The notes under the pieces are model-generated. The model made no database searches and was not told the origin of the DNA. It worked only from the letters and a program-made list of their open reading frames with translations. Source: Eustoma russellianum (taxonomy: Eukaryota; Streptophyta; Magnoliopsida; Gentianales; Gentianaceae). Taken from it: 64,000 bases of DNA. Position 1 is the stretch's first letter; each line of letters starts with the position of its first letter. The position numbers and the translations under genes were made by a program. The stretch covers positions 14,928,478-14,992,477 of the forward strand of contig AP025075.1 of assembly GCA_036186865.1 (NCBI GenBank). The letters run 5' to 3'. This document shows positions 23,058-35,267 of this stretch, piece after piece.

Positions 23058-24564
23058 GATTTTTTTAAAAAGGCACTACACACATATATTCCAACGTACT
23101 ACCGACACGTTATATATTTTACGAACGTACGTTAACATCAGACCACTATATTTGCCTCATATTAATGAGTATATTCAGGTCTTATATCATATGATATAAG
23201 TCATGGTGATGACAAATTTATTATGACACGTTAAAAGGCTCTAAACCAAAAATTGTCGTATCGGATGAATACCGAACTTCGCCAACGTGTCACGTACTTG
23301 CCATATATAGATGGCCAACCTCTACACTTCAAAAATGGCTTCAAATTTCGTGGCTTGCATGATATATACAGCCATAAAATCATTCCATGTTGGTACACAC
23401 AAATCACCCCAAATTAAGGCCAAATTGTGGAGATTCCAAATTCAATTTTTGTCACATGTTAGGTGCCACTTTAAATCAGCCATGAGTGCTGAATATTAAA
23501 TTTTAATTTATGTATATTATGTGTAACATAATATATACAACATGTGCAAAAATTTGGAATTTAATCGGAGAAAAATCGGGTAATCGACAAACGTCAAAAA
23601 TTCGGTTTTCTACGAACACGACACATGGAACATTTTTGGCATGACATATAACATGTTTCTAGACCATTTTTACATACTCTATACATTCTAAAGTGTTGTA
23701 GAAAAATCAATTAAGGGCTAAATGGAATATACCATATGTGTATAATTATTGTGCACTATTTTACAAAGTTGGCAAAAATAAAATTCAGCACATGCACAAG
23801 CTATATCACATGCCTACTACAGCTTGTTGGAGGATATGTGGAGCTTTGTTGTCATCTTGATTGTCCAAGAATGAAGCATACAATGTTGGTGACATTAAGA
23901 AAGGAGCTACACAAGGTAACATTTCAAACTATGTCACATTTGTTACACATGCTGAAAATTTCAGCATGTGTGCATTAGGGTGGCCGAATTTTTGAGTTAA
24001 ATGTGTCATGTTTACTTCTTTGAATTATATGGATTGATTGGGAGATAAAATGGCAATGTCTTAAAAATGTTATGGAAATAATGTGATGATATTTTTAACA
24101 TCACACCTGATGAAAATTTCAGCATGTGTTGGAATGTGTTGTGGCCATTTTAGTCTCAAAAGTTAACATATTTGATTTTTCATTTTCAAGGGATTAATCT
24201 ATATCAACATGGCAAGAATTTGAATGAGTCTTGGATAGTGCACATGATGAAAAATTTCAGCATGTGATAAAACAAGGTGGCCGAATTTTATGTGATTAAA
24301 TGTGATAATTGTCTTGCTAATTATGTTGAATTGATATGAGACTTCTGGCAACATTTTTATGGCTAATTGGCACATATTTTAAGTGATGTTTTTCAGATTT
24401 ATCTAGTCATCAAATGATGACAACTTTCATCTAATCAATGAGTGCCAAGTAAGCAAGGCTATAATGATCATCCAATGAGGAGTTGCCAAGTAAGCAAGAA
24501 AATGTCACAATGATGCAAGATATTCTTCCAAGGAATGAAAAGATAACTTTCAAGGGAAGAAAAA
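22648..24564 (+). mobile_element. S2: LTR1, left part
   Basis: Starts TGTTGAGAAAAAG and contains a long AT run (23011-23054) after AAGTCTTCTTCTCCC. Three copies of a palindromic motif (CACATGCTGAAA/TTTCAGCATGTG) lie near 23946, 24103 and 24241. It is interrupted at 24564 by a solo LTR and resumes at 26876. Confidence 0.9.
23011..23054. repeat. (AT)n microsatellite in S2 LTR1
   Basis: Uninterrupted AT dinucleotides; the equivalent runs in LTR2 (30569-30608) and LTR3 (36179-36214, broken by GTATGT) differ in length. Confidence 0.9.
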
Positions 24565-25429
24565 TGTTATGCCCCGCACCCTCCGTAGAATAATGAAAGG
24601 ATAAAAGGGAAATAGATGAGATTGATGACGGTCAATGGTAATGAATTAAGAATTAAATATTAGATTAATTGGTATTTATTGAGGGGTTAAATACTAGAAT
24701 TAATTAGCATTTAGTTTAGAATTAAATATTAGATTTTAATTATGAAAGAAAAAGGATTTAAGTAAAATACAATTTAGAAATACCAGTTTCACCCCTACCC
24801 CAAATAAAAACTAACAAGGCGTGAGTTTCTTCATTTTATCAGAAACTGTCGACGCCTCTTTTCCCTCAGCCCTAGTCGACTCTCCCAAGGCGTAGAAGAG
24901 GAAAGACAGCCTCCAGGAATCGATCCAACTTTCCTTCGTTGTCAATCCAGTTGCTAGTAATCAAAGGCAAGTAATCTACTTATGAGTTCCTACGATCTGC
25001 GAAAGAAAAAGGCCTATCTTGATATTAAAATGGATCACCATGTAGTAATTTCTCTTTGTTGATCTATTTGTGATTTACGTGATATCGATTTGATGTTTTG
25101 GCCATTATATGTTGAAAATCGTTTTGTTGTTGTGATTACGTGAAATCGTGCAAATCCCAATCCTTTGAACCCTCTCTTTGTTGCTATTTTCGGTTGAAGG
25201 GAGAAGAGAGTGAAAGGTAGGATTTTGGGTTTGTTTTGGTGGTTTAATTGAGTGGTAGGCTTGAATCTTTGATTGGTATATGTGTGTAGCGGTCAATTTG
25301 CAGTTTAAGCATGAGATTATAGCAGGGATTGGGCCTGGAATGATTGGGATGAAGTTTGGGATCGATTGGAGTTATGGTTCTGCAGTTTCTGCAGAAATCG
25401 CAGAGTTTCTTTCCTGGAATCGCAGACAT

Positions 25430-25556
25430 CAATCGGTCGATTTGAGGGTATGAAGTACTTCGATCGATCGATGTGAGGGTATGATGTGAGGTAGAAAGTA
25501 TTCTGATGGACATCGATCGATCGATGTGAGGGTATAAAGTACTTCGATCGATCGAT
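25430..25556 (+). repeat. CGATCGATCGATG repeat units
   Basis: CGATCGATCGATGTGAGGG-like units occur near 25461, 25512 and 25544 with a degenerate one at about 25430. Each contains the perfect palindrome ATCGATCGAT, and TATGAAGTACTT or TATAAAGTACTT lies between units. Confidence 0.8.
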
Positions 25557-25992
25557 GTAGAGGATGATGTTATACAGTTTTGTGGGAAAATAGAGGAAGG
25601 AAAAGGGAAGCTAGAGGACCAATTTGTGGGATACTAGAGGCTTCTTAGGACCTGATTGAGGTAGTGTAAGCCTTGGGAACACGACTTAGGATGGTGAATC
25701 AACGGTGAGGGCTACGTGGGGTATTTGAATTGGATTTCCGCGTGAATGATCTAAGGGGGTTAGAGATGAATGTTTGAAGCTTCGATAGGGTTCAAATGGA
25801 GCGTGTGAGGGTGTCTACTTCCTCCTTTGTACCCTAGTATGTATGTTTATGTGAGGAAGACCTGAGCATGTAGTGATACGCTTGAATGTGTGAATGAGAT
25901 GTGCCTCAAATGATTGATTGACATGTGAATGTGCATCTCTGCATCATGGCAATTGCAATTGCATTATGTTTTGATAAGATTTGTGCCTTGGC

Positions 25993-26191
25993 ACAGGGTA
26001 TAAAGTTTGCGAAATGAGCTGTGATGCGTTACAGGGTATAAAGACAAGTTGTAACCATCACAGGGTATAAAGTGAGCTGTAATGTGACACAGGATATAAA
26101 GACAACCTGTGGCACATTACAGGGTATAAAGTTAAGCTGTGGTGCGTCATAGGGTATAAAGACAAGCTGTGGCCTATCACAGGGTATAAAG
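25993..26191 (+). repeat. 30-bp tandem repeat, ACAGGGTATAAAG
   Basis: Seven units beginning ACAGGGTATAAAG (or ACAGGATATAAAG, ATAGGGTATAAAG) at about 25993, 26031, 26060, 26089, 26119, 26149 and 26179, each followed by variants of ACAAGCTGTGGC. Confidence 0.85.
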
Positions 26192-26875
26192 TTATACGAC
26201 CGGATACTATGACATGCATTGCATTGTTTTTGAAAATTGAAGCATAATCATTTGTGACTGCGTAGTGTAGAGCATGATTTGAAATGACATGCATCATATG
26301 TTTCGTTCCGGTATGAATGTTATGAGAGTGAATCATTGTTTATTTGTTGGTTACTTGTTCTTTACTTTTATTATGCAAGTAACACTGAATTTTGGGATAA
26401 TTCAGGATATGTGCCCCGATTCCCCCCTGATATTATATCCACTCATGTCTTGCCATGTGATGATCCCGTATGTCTTATAAGTGGGTTACTTGCTAGCCTT
26501 TTTTTGCTAAGGGTACTACCGTTGTTTTGCATATGAGCCCGGTTATGACATGATTTTCATAGAAGACGACGGCGAGTGGGCTGAGTGGGATGCTTAAAGT
26601 TCTTATTGGGAATTGTTTAGACTGTTTCTTATTATCTTAACTTTCTTTCATTCACCTGAGGATTAGTTGGCTACGACCATGAACGATCTTTTGTAATCTC
26701 ATTACACCTTGATGTACGGATTTGATGGTTTAGCTTTTATTTTGCACGTGTCTCCATGCTTATTCTCTTACGTCATTGATGATGTGTATTTGAGAGATGA
26801 GACGTCTTGTAGTCTTCTCAGTGGGCTACGACGGGTGCACCGGTTCAGATCCGCTGTCCGGATCGGGGCGCTACA

Positions 26876-27986
26876 AAATGGAAGGAGGGGGGCGGCCATA
26901 TGGTGATAAAAAGAGAAGAAGGAGAACAAACAAAAGATAAGACAAGGCTTACAAGTTCCAAGAGCAAAAACGTCGCAACCATCTTCTTCTTTCTACCTTT
27001 GTTTCTTTCTTCTCTCTTAAAGCCTATTGTATTCATATTCATACATCTTGAATAGGCTTCATCTATACCACCATATATTCTATATTGTTGTAAAATATTG
27101 ATCAACGTGTGATCAATCTTTCATTCGCTAGATGGTGGTGTTCGTGATCGTTGTAATCACTTACAAGGTTTGTAAAGGGTTAGAGTTGGTGTGTAACTCC
27201 ATCAACTCTGTGTGGTAAGATGTTGTTTGTTGTTTTGTGATTAGTGATAACCGAGGAAGGTTTCCTCGAAGACTGGAGTAGGTTGATTTAACCGAACCAG
27301 TATAAAATTCCTTGTGTTCTTTACTTTTCAGCACTTACTTTCCGTTTCCAGCACAGTGCATTATTTTCGTCGTGATCTTAAAAATATCAAACGAATTTCA
27401 AAAATCACGAAAATTTTCAAAAACATAGCCACACATTTTAAGTTTCATTTGGCGCAAGTTTCAACCCTTTTGGACAAGTATAAGTCATCCAAACATCAAA
27501 AGGTCTGAGACTAGTGCAGTCTGATTTTGAGGCTTGCAAAGGTTGAGACTTTGAACGTATTTGACTAACTTCTCAAAAGAATTTTACAAAACTGTTTTAA
27601 CTCAATTAAATACACATAATAAGGGGTTTGTCATTAAATTTTCAGACCATTTGAAGCAACCATTTAATCGAAATAAGTTTTTGAAGTCAGACTACCGTTT
27701 CTGGCAGATTTGTGCAATCTGACCATCAATAACATTTGAATGGGTTAAAGGTTGAATTTTGATCTGAACTTTTTAGGAGATACTCAAAATATCTGAGAAT
27801 AAAATCTCTCCAAATTTCAGAATTTTTGAAGATCTGTAACCTAGCTTTTAGAATGTTTCAAAACAGGTCCTGAAAACAGAAACAGTTTTCTGAAGTTGGG
27901 TTTTTGGTTTAAAACAATTTTAAAAACCAAAATTTCCGCACCCACTATTGAACCCCACCTTCTAGTGGTGCCGTGCAGGTCCTACA
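26876..27986 (+). mobile_element. S2: LTR1, right part
   Basis: Resumes at AATGGAAGGAGG and ends GCAGGTCCTACA at 27986. It holds the TATA box at 27301 and the downstream segment with repeated TTTTCAGA-type phrases shared with S1. Confidence 0.9.
27301..27308 (+). promoter_or_regulatory. S2 LTR1 TATA box
   Basis: TATAAAAT in AACCAGTATAAAATTCC, conserved in S1 and LTR3 but deleted from LTR2. Confidence 0.7.
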
Positions 27987-27988
27987 AA

Positions 27989-28000
27989 TGGTATCAGAGC
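27989..28000 (+). promoter_or_regulatory. S2 primer-binding site, first unit
   Basis: TGGTATCAGAGC two bases after LTR1; complementary to initiator tRNA-Met. Confidence 0.95.
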
Positions 28001-28042
28001 GCAGGAACACTCACAACAACAAGATCCAACGATCTAAGTGAG

Positions 28043-29963
28043 ATGGCAACCACTAGCTATAACACCGTGCAAGAAGGAATGTCAACCATAAGGCTTCCTC
28101 TTTTCCATGGTGAGTCCTTTATTCAATAGAAATTAAGAATGAAACTTTTTATTATGTCTATTGATATTGATCTGTGGTCCATCATAGAAGACGGTCCATT
28201 TATTCCTTCTAAGTTGTCAATTGTTGATGGTGTCACACTAGAGGTTGTTAAGCCTGAAGAAGAGTATACTAGTGATGATAAAAAGAGACGAGCATGAACG
28301 CTAGAGCCATGCAAGTATTTCTAAATGGGCTAAGTAAAAGTGAATCTAGCTATGTTCCAAATTGCTCTAGTGCTCAAGAAATGTGAAGAATTCTTGAGAT
28401 GAAACACGAAGGGACTAGTCAAGTGAAAGAGTCCAAAATTAATATGCTTATGTCCACACTTGAGTCATTTAAATTATTGCCAAATGGGTCTATCGTTGAT
28501 ATGGATCTACGCTTGATTAACATTTACAATTCTCTTGAGTCCCTTGGCAAAGCCTTCTCTATGCAGGAAAAGGTCCAAAAAGTATTACGAAGCCTCCCAT
28601 CCGAATGGGACCCTAAAATGACGGCTATAAAGGAGAGCAAAGAAACCGAATCAATTGAAATGGAGGAACTAATTGGATCACTTAAGGTATATGAAAACAA
28701 ACTCACTTTAAGAAATTCCGAGTCTATTTCTAAAAATGATAAGGCTATAGAATTTAAATCAAATGAATATGTCGTAGATGATAGTGACACAGATTCCGAT
28801 GATGAGGATTTAATCAAGATGGCTAAAAGATTAAGAAAAATCTTGAGAAAATCGGTTAAAAATAAACATAAGTCTAATTCATCTAAGGATCATAGAAATA
28901 AAAATAAGGAAATAAAGTGTTATGAATGTGGACAACCTGGACACTTGTCATATGATTGTCTGAACAAGGACAAACAGACGAACAAATACCTTGACAAGGA
29001 TCGGACCAAAACTAGACTCATCTCAGAACCTAAACAAAGTAGAAGAGCCTTCAAAGCCTCCACTTGGAGTGACACATCCGACTCTAAGACTGACGATACG
29101 GAAGAACAAAAGATACAAGTATGCTTTATACTAAGGCATCAAATGAGGTATCTTCCGACTCTTATTCTGATTCTGAATGTTCTTATGATGATTTACTTAG
29201 TCGATATTTAGAGTTGCATAAGTTTACAAAGACTCTTGCAAAATAAAAGAAACGATTAATTGAAGACATGGAATTGTTAGAATCTTCTAACACGAATCTT
29301 GTTTCTCAATTAAACGATTCAAAAGAAGAGTCGTCATGCATCATCAACGCATAAAAACTAGAGATCTCATCATTGACCATGCATAATAATGAAGTGAAAT
29401 CCGAGATTTCAAACTTGAAATCAAAGAATGCGAATTTGGAGAAAATGGTGAAGCAATTTGACACGGGAACAAACATGCTAGATCACATCATTTCCTCACA
29501 AAAGCATGATAGTGACAAAACCGGACTAGGATACGTTGAGAAAAAGGAGTCACTAAACAAACCAACCAAATTCATTCCATTCAAGAAAATAGATGTATCA
29601 AAGACATATGTGGCATCTAAGAAGAAGACTAGTACACCACTCATCTCATCTCGTCGTACTTCTTATCCTTCATATCATACAAAGTGCAATCATGTGCCAT
29701 ATTGATATGAAAGAAAACCATTGATGCATATGCAACATTTATATCATAAAAATGCGTCTAGATCATGCCCCGTGCATGCAAACCGAAATGCATATCAAAA
29801 ACAAAAACCACACTATATGCATGATGGGATTCTCGGCCAAAGGCCAAACGCATTTGCCCCTAACGTATATTATGTTGCGTCTTCATCACCTTTCTCACCT
29901 TTTGGAAGACCTAGAAAGGTCACCCAAATTTGGGTACCAAAAAGGACATTTTCAAAGGGTTGA
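28043..29963 (+). pseudogene. gag: S2: Sirevirus-like gag, first unit, damaged
   Basis: Copia-type Gag starting MATTSYNTVQEG at 28043, followed by a LPLF-GESFIQ block, the UBN2-like core (LGKAFSMQEKVQKVLRSLP), an acidic stretch (DDSDTDSDDED) and an intact CCHC knuckle, CYECGQPGHLSYDC. A long coiled-coil-like C-terminal part and QIWVPK follow, where protease normally begins in Sireviruses. There is no protease, integrase, RT or RNase H: the gene runs into the polypurine region. Lesions are TAG for Trp at 28127, a one-base deletion at about 28295, TGA at 28384, a frame change near 29115 and stops near 29245 and 29352. The deletion and the TGA are shared with the second unit. Confidence 0.88.
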
Positions 29964-30039
29964 ATAAATAACCCTTACGAACGCACGTTTGATAGTATTT
30001 GAAATGAATGATTTTTTTTCGCTATCTCTACATGCTCTT

Positions 30040-30227
30040 TTGATTTTCTTTCCAAAATAAATGGTGAGAGAATGCATGATTTAAGGGAGAGAGCGAGATT
30101 GATTGCACAAATCAAGGGGGAGAGAATTCAAAATTCAAGATCTGAAATTTGTGCACGATTGGAGGGGGAGCCACAAAATTTAAAATCACGAACTTAAGTT
30201 ATTTTGTAAATCATCAAATGGGGAGAT
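30040..30227 (+). promoter_or_regulatory. S2 first unit: multiple polypurine tracts
   Basis: Three purine runs, AAGGGGGAGAGAA, GGAGGGGGAG and AAATGGGGAGA, the last touching LTR2 at 30228. This is the plus-strand primer region. Confidence 0.8.
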
Positions 30228-30562
30228 TGTTGAGAAAAAGGGGTTTGAGTGATTACAAAATGCATGATTTAAATAACGTGTATTAAAGAAATGCATGACA
30301 AGTTTTATGACTTAACACGTTTTTATATGAAACCTGCCATATATAGTTCATACATATTGTTGCCATACTAACGAGCCATGAATCTTTAGAGCTTACATCA
30401 GATGGCCATACTAACGAGCCATGAATTTTTAAACTAGTTCATTAAGTGAAGTACTTAGTTAAATGAACTAAGTAGTTCATCAAAGGAAGCTATATTTGGA
30501 AAAGGCACAAAGGCAACAAATTGAAGAATGGAAAGTCTTCTTCTCCCTCATATAACATGCCA

Positions 30563-30611
<49 letters not shown>

Positions 30612-32920
30612 GAATTTTTTTAAAAGGCACTACACACATATATTCCAACGTACTACAGACACGTTATATATTTTACGAACGTACGTTAATGTCACACCAC
30701 TATATTTACCTCATATTTATGAGTATATTCAGGTCTTATATAATATGATATAAGTCATGGTGATGACAAATTTATTACGACACATTAAAAGGTTCTAAAC
30801 CAAGAATTGTCGTATCGGGTGAATACCGAAACTTCGCCAACATGTCACGTACTTGCCATATATAGATGGCCACCCCCTAAACTTCAAAAATAGCCACAAA
30901 TTTCGTGTCTTGAATGGTATATACAGCCATAAAATCATTCCATGTTGGCACACACAAATCACCCAAAATTAAGGCCAAATTGTGGAGATTCCAAATTCAA
31001 TTTTTGTCACATGTTATGCGCCACTTTAAATCGGCCATGAGTGCTGAACATTAAAGTTTAATTTATGTATATTATTTGTAACATAATATATATAACATGT
31101 GCAAGAAGTTGGAATTTAATCAGAGAAAAATTGGGTAATCGACAAACGTCGAAAATTCGGTTTTTCTACGAACACGACACATGGAACATTTTTGGCATAA
31201 CATATAACATGTATCTAGACACTTTTTACATACTCTATACATTCTAAAGTGTTCTAGAAAAATCAATTAAGGGCTAATTAGAATATACCATATGTGTATA
31301 ATTGTTGTGCACTATTTTACAAAGTTGTCAAAAATAAAATTCAGCACATGCACAAGCTATATCACATGCCTACTACAGCTTGTTGGAGCATATGTGGAGC
31401 TTTGTTGGCATCTTTATTGTCCAAGAATGAAGCATACAATGTTGGTGACATAAAGAAAGGAGCTACACAAGGTAACATTTATAACTATGTCACATTTGTT
31501 ACACATGCTAAAAATTTGAATATGTGTGCATTGGGGTGGCCGAATTTTTTAGTTAAATGTGCCATATTTACTTCTTTGAATTATATGGATTGATTGGGAG
31601 ATAAAATGGCAATGTTTTAAATATGTTATGGAAATAATGTGATGATATTTATAATATCACACATGTTGAAAATTTCAGCATGTGTTGGAATGTGTTGTGG
31701 CCGATTTTTGTCTCAAAAGTTAACATATTTGATTTTTCATTTTCAATAGATTAATCTATATCAACATGGCAGGAATTTGATGAAATGTGATGAATTGTCT
31801 TGCTAATTATGTTGAATTGATATGAGACTTATGACAACATTTTTATGGCTAATTGGCACATGTTTTAAGTGATGTTTTTCAGATTTATCTAGACATCAAA
31901 TGATGACAACTTTCATCCAATCAATGAGTGCCAAGTAAGCAAGGCTATAATGATCACCCAATGAGGAGTTGCCAAGTAAGCAAGGAAATGTCACAATGAT
32001 GCAAGATATTCTTCCAATGAATTAAAAGATACTTTTCAAGGGAAGAAAAGGAAGGAGGGGGCGGCCGTATGTTGATAAAAAGAGAAGGAGGAGAACAAAC
32101 AAAAGCTAAGACAAGGCTTACAAGTTCCAAGAGCAAAAACGTCGCAACCATCTTCTAATTTCTACCTTTCTTTCTTTCTTCTCTCTTAAAGCCTATTGCA
32201 TTCATATTCATACATCTTGAATAGGCTTCATCTATACCACCATAAATTCTATATTATTGTAAAAGATTGATCAAGGTGTGATCAATCTTGCATTCGCTAG
32301 GTGGTGGTGTTCGTGATCGTTGTAATCACTTACAAGGTTTGTAAATGGTTGGAGTTGGTGTGTAACTCCATCAACCCTATGTGGTAAGATGTTGTTTGTT
32401 GTTTTGTGATTAGTGAAAACCGAGGAAGGCGTCCTCGAAGACTGGTGCAGTCTTATTTTTAGGCTTGCAAAGATTGAGACTTTGAACGTATTTGACTAAC
32501 TTCCCAAAAGAATTTTCCAAAACTGTTTTAACCCAATTAAATGCACATAATAAGGGGTTTTTCATTAAATTTTCAGACCATTTGAAGAAACCATTTAATC
32601 GGAATAAATTTTTGAAGTCAGACTACCGTTTTTGGCAGATTTGCGCAATCTAACCATCAACAATTTTTGAAAGGGTTAAAGGTTGAATTTTGATCTGAAA
32701 TTTTTAGGAGATACTCACAATATCTGTGAATAAGATCTCTCCAAATTTTAGAATTTTTGAAGACCTGTAACCTAGTTTTTAGAACATTTCAAAACAGGTC
32801 CTGAAAACAGAAACTGTTTTTAGAAGTTGGGTTTTTGGTTTGAAACAATTTTAAAAACCAAATTTTCCGCACCCACTATTCAACCCTCCCTCCTTCTAGT
32901 GGTGCCGTGTAGGTCCTACA
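30228..32920 (+). mobile_element. S2: LTR2, shared middle LTR with deletions
   Basis: TGTTGAG...GTCCTACA, 2693 bases. Relative to LTR1 and LTR3 it lacks a segment around the third palindrome (near 31775) and about 250 bases between CCTCGAAGACTGG and TGCAGTCTT (junction near 32445), which carried the TATA box. No target duplication separates it from the flanking internal regions, so it is shared by both units. An (AT)n run lies at 30569-30608. Confidence 0.9.
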
Positions 32921-32922
32921 AG

Positions 32923-32934
32923 TGGTATCAGAGC
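32923..32934 (+). promoter_or_regulatory. S2 primer-binding site, second unit
   Basis: TGGTATCAGAGC two bases after LTR2. Confidence 0.95.
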
Positions 32935-32976
32935 ACAGGAACACTCACAACAGGAAGATCCAACTATCTAAGTGAG

Positions 32977-34857
32977 ATGGCAACCACTAGCTATAACACT
33001 GTGCAAGAAGGAATGTCAACCATAAGGCCTCCTCTTTTCGATGGTGAGTCCTTTATTCAATGGAAATTAAGAATGAAACTTTTTATTATGGCTATTGATA
33101 TTGATCTATGGTCCATCATAGAAGACGGTCCATTTATTCCTTCTAAGTTGTCAATTGTTGATGGTGTCACACTAGAGGTTGTTAAGCCTGAACAAGAGTA
33201 TACTAGTAATGATAAAAAGAGACGAGCATGAATGCTAGAGCCATGCAAGTATTTCTAAATGGTCTAAGTAAAAGTGAACCTAGCTATGTTCCAAATTGCT
33301 CTAGTGCTCAAGAAATGTGAAGAATTCTTGAGATGAAACACGAAGGGACTAGTCAAGTGAAAGAGTCCAAAATTAATATGCTTATGTCCACACTTGAGTC
33401 ATTTAAATTATTGCCAAATGAGTCTATCGTTGATATGGATCTACGCTTGACTAACATTTACAATTCTCTTGAGTCCCTTGGCAAAGCCTTCTCTATGCAG
33501 GAAAAGGTCCAAAAAGTATTACGAAGCCTTCCATCCCAATGGGACCCTAAAGTGACGGTTATAGAGGAGAGCAAAGACACCAAATCAATTAAAATGGAGG
33601 AACTAATTGGATCACTTAAGGTATATGAAAACAAACTCACTTCAAGAAATTCCGAGTCTATTTCTAAAAATGATAAGGCTATAGCATTTAAATCAAATGA
33701 ATACGTCGTAGATGATAGTGACACAGATTCTGATGATGAGGATTTAATCACGATGGCTAAGAGATTAAGAAAAATCTTGAGAAAATTGGTTAAAAATAAA
33801 CATAAGTCTAATTCATCTAATATGAATGTGGACAGCCTGGACACTTGTCATATGATTGTCTGAACAAGGACAAACAGACGAACAAATACCTTGACAAGGT
33901 CGGACCAAAACTAGACTCATCTCAGAACCTAAACAAAGTAGAAGAGCCTTCAAAGCCTCCACTTGGAGTGACACATCCGACTCTGAGACTGGTGATACGG
34001 AAGAACAAAACGTATAAGTATGCTTTATACTAAGGCATCAAATAAGGTATCTTCCGACTCTTATTCTAATTCTGAATGTTCTTATGATGATTTATTTAGT
34101 CAATATTTAGAGTTTCATAAGTTTTCAAAGACTCTTGCAAAAGAAAAGAAACGATTAATTGAAGACAAGAAGTTGTTAGAATCTTCTAACACGAATCTTG
34201 TTTCTCAATTACACGATTCAAAAGAAGAGTCGTCATGCATCATCAATGCATTAAAACTAGAGATCTCATCATTGACCATGCATAATAAAATGAAATCCGA
34301 GATTTCAAACTTGAAATCAAAGAATGCGAATTTAGAGAAAATGGTGAAGCAATTTGACACGGGGACAAACATGCTATATCACATTATTTCTTCACAAAAG
34401 CATGATAGTGACAAAACCGGACTAGGATACGTTAAGAAAAAGGAGTCACTAAACAAACCAACCAAATGCATTCCATTCAAGAAAATAGATGTATCAAAGA
34501 TATGTGGCATCTAAGAAGAAGACTAGTACACCACTCATCTCATCTCGTCATACTTCTTATCCTTCATATCATACAAAGTGCAATCATGTGCCATATAGAT
34601 ATGAAAGAAAACCATTGATGCATATGCAACATTCATATCATAAAAATGCGTCTAGATCATGCCCCGTGCATGCAAACCGAAATGCATATCAAAAACGAAA
34701 ACCACACTATATGCATGATGGGATTCTCGGCCAAAGGTCAAACGCATTTGCCCCTAACGTATATTATGTTGCGTCTTCATCACCTTTCTCACCTTTGGGA
34801 AGACCTAGAAAGGTCACCCAAATTTGGGTACCAAAAAGGACATTTTCAAAGGATTGA
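32977..34857 (+). pseudogene. gag: S2: Sirevirus-like gag, second unit, damaged
   Basis: Close sister of the first unit. The start MATTSYNTVQEG is followed by an intact FIQWKLRMKLF where unit one has a stop. It shares the one-base deletion after RRA (33226-33231) and the TGA at 33318. A deletion of about 34 bases near 33820 removes the front of the zinc knuckle and shifts the frame. The C-terminal coiled-coil region (34020-34514) is better preserved than in unit one: positions that are stops there read Glu and Leu here. It ends after QIWVPK with no pol. The protein is presumably not made in full-length form. Confidence 0.88.
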
Positions 34858-34944
34858 ATAAATAACTCTTACGAATGCACGTTTGATAGTATTTGAAATG
34901 CATGATTTTTTTGCTATCTCTACATGCTCATTTGATTTTCTTTC

Positions 34945-35118
34945 CAAAATAAAGGGGGAGAGAATGCATGATTTAAGGGAGAGAGCGAGATTGATTGCAC
35001 AAATCAAGGGGGAGAGAATTCAAAATTGAAGATCTGAAATTTGTGCACGATTGAAGGGGGAGCCACAAAATTTAAATCACGAACTTAAGTTATTTTGTAA
35101 ATCATCAAATGGGGATAT
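34945..35118 (+). promoter_or_regulatory. S2 second unit: multiple polypurine tracts
   Basis: AAAGGGGGAGAGAA, AAGGGGGAGAGAA, AAGGGGGAG and AAATGGGGATA before LTR3. The distal tract AAAGGGGGAG is better preserved than in unit one, where it reads AAATGGTGAG. Confidence 0.8.
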
Positions 35119-35267
35119 TGTTGAGAAAAAGGGGTTTGAGTGATTACAAAATGCATGATTTAAATAACGTGTATTAAAGAAATGCATGACAAGTTTGATG
35201 ACTTAACACGTTTTTGTATGAAACCTGCCTTATATAGTTCATATATATTGTTGTCATACTAACAAGC
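35119..35267 (+). mobile_element. S2: LTR3, left part
   Basis: TGTTGAGAAAAAGGGG start, interrupted after 149 bases by a small solo LTR at AACAAGC. Confidence 0.9.

Larger units (their letters stand above)
24565..26875 (+). mobile_element. Solo LTR of an unrelated gypsy family inside S2 LTR1
   Basis: 2311 bases from TGTTATGCCCCGCACC to GGGGCGCTACA, with no internal region. Comparison with S2 LTR2 (uninterrupted GGGAAGAAAAGGAAGG) shows it is an insertion. The flanks read AAAAAT-start and end-AAAAT, so the exact duplication is ambiguous by one base. The terminus GGGGCGCTACA in plus orientation resembles the 3' end of the G-type LTRs, but the body is different: it has CGATCGATCGATG units (about 25430-25556) and a 30-base tandem repeat (25993-26191). 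Plus orientation is inferred from the terminus. Confidence 0.75.
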
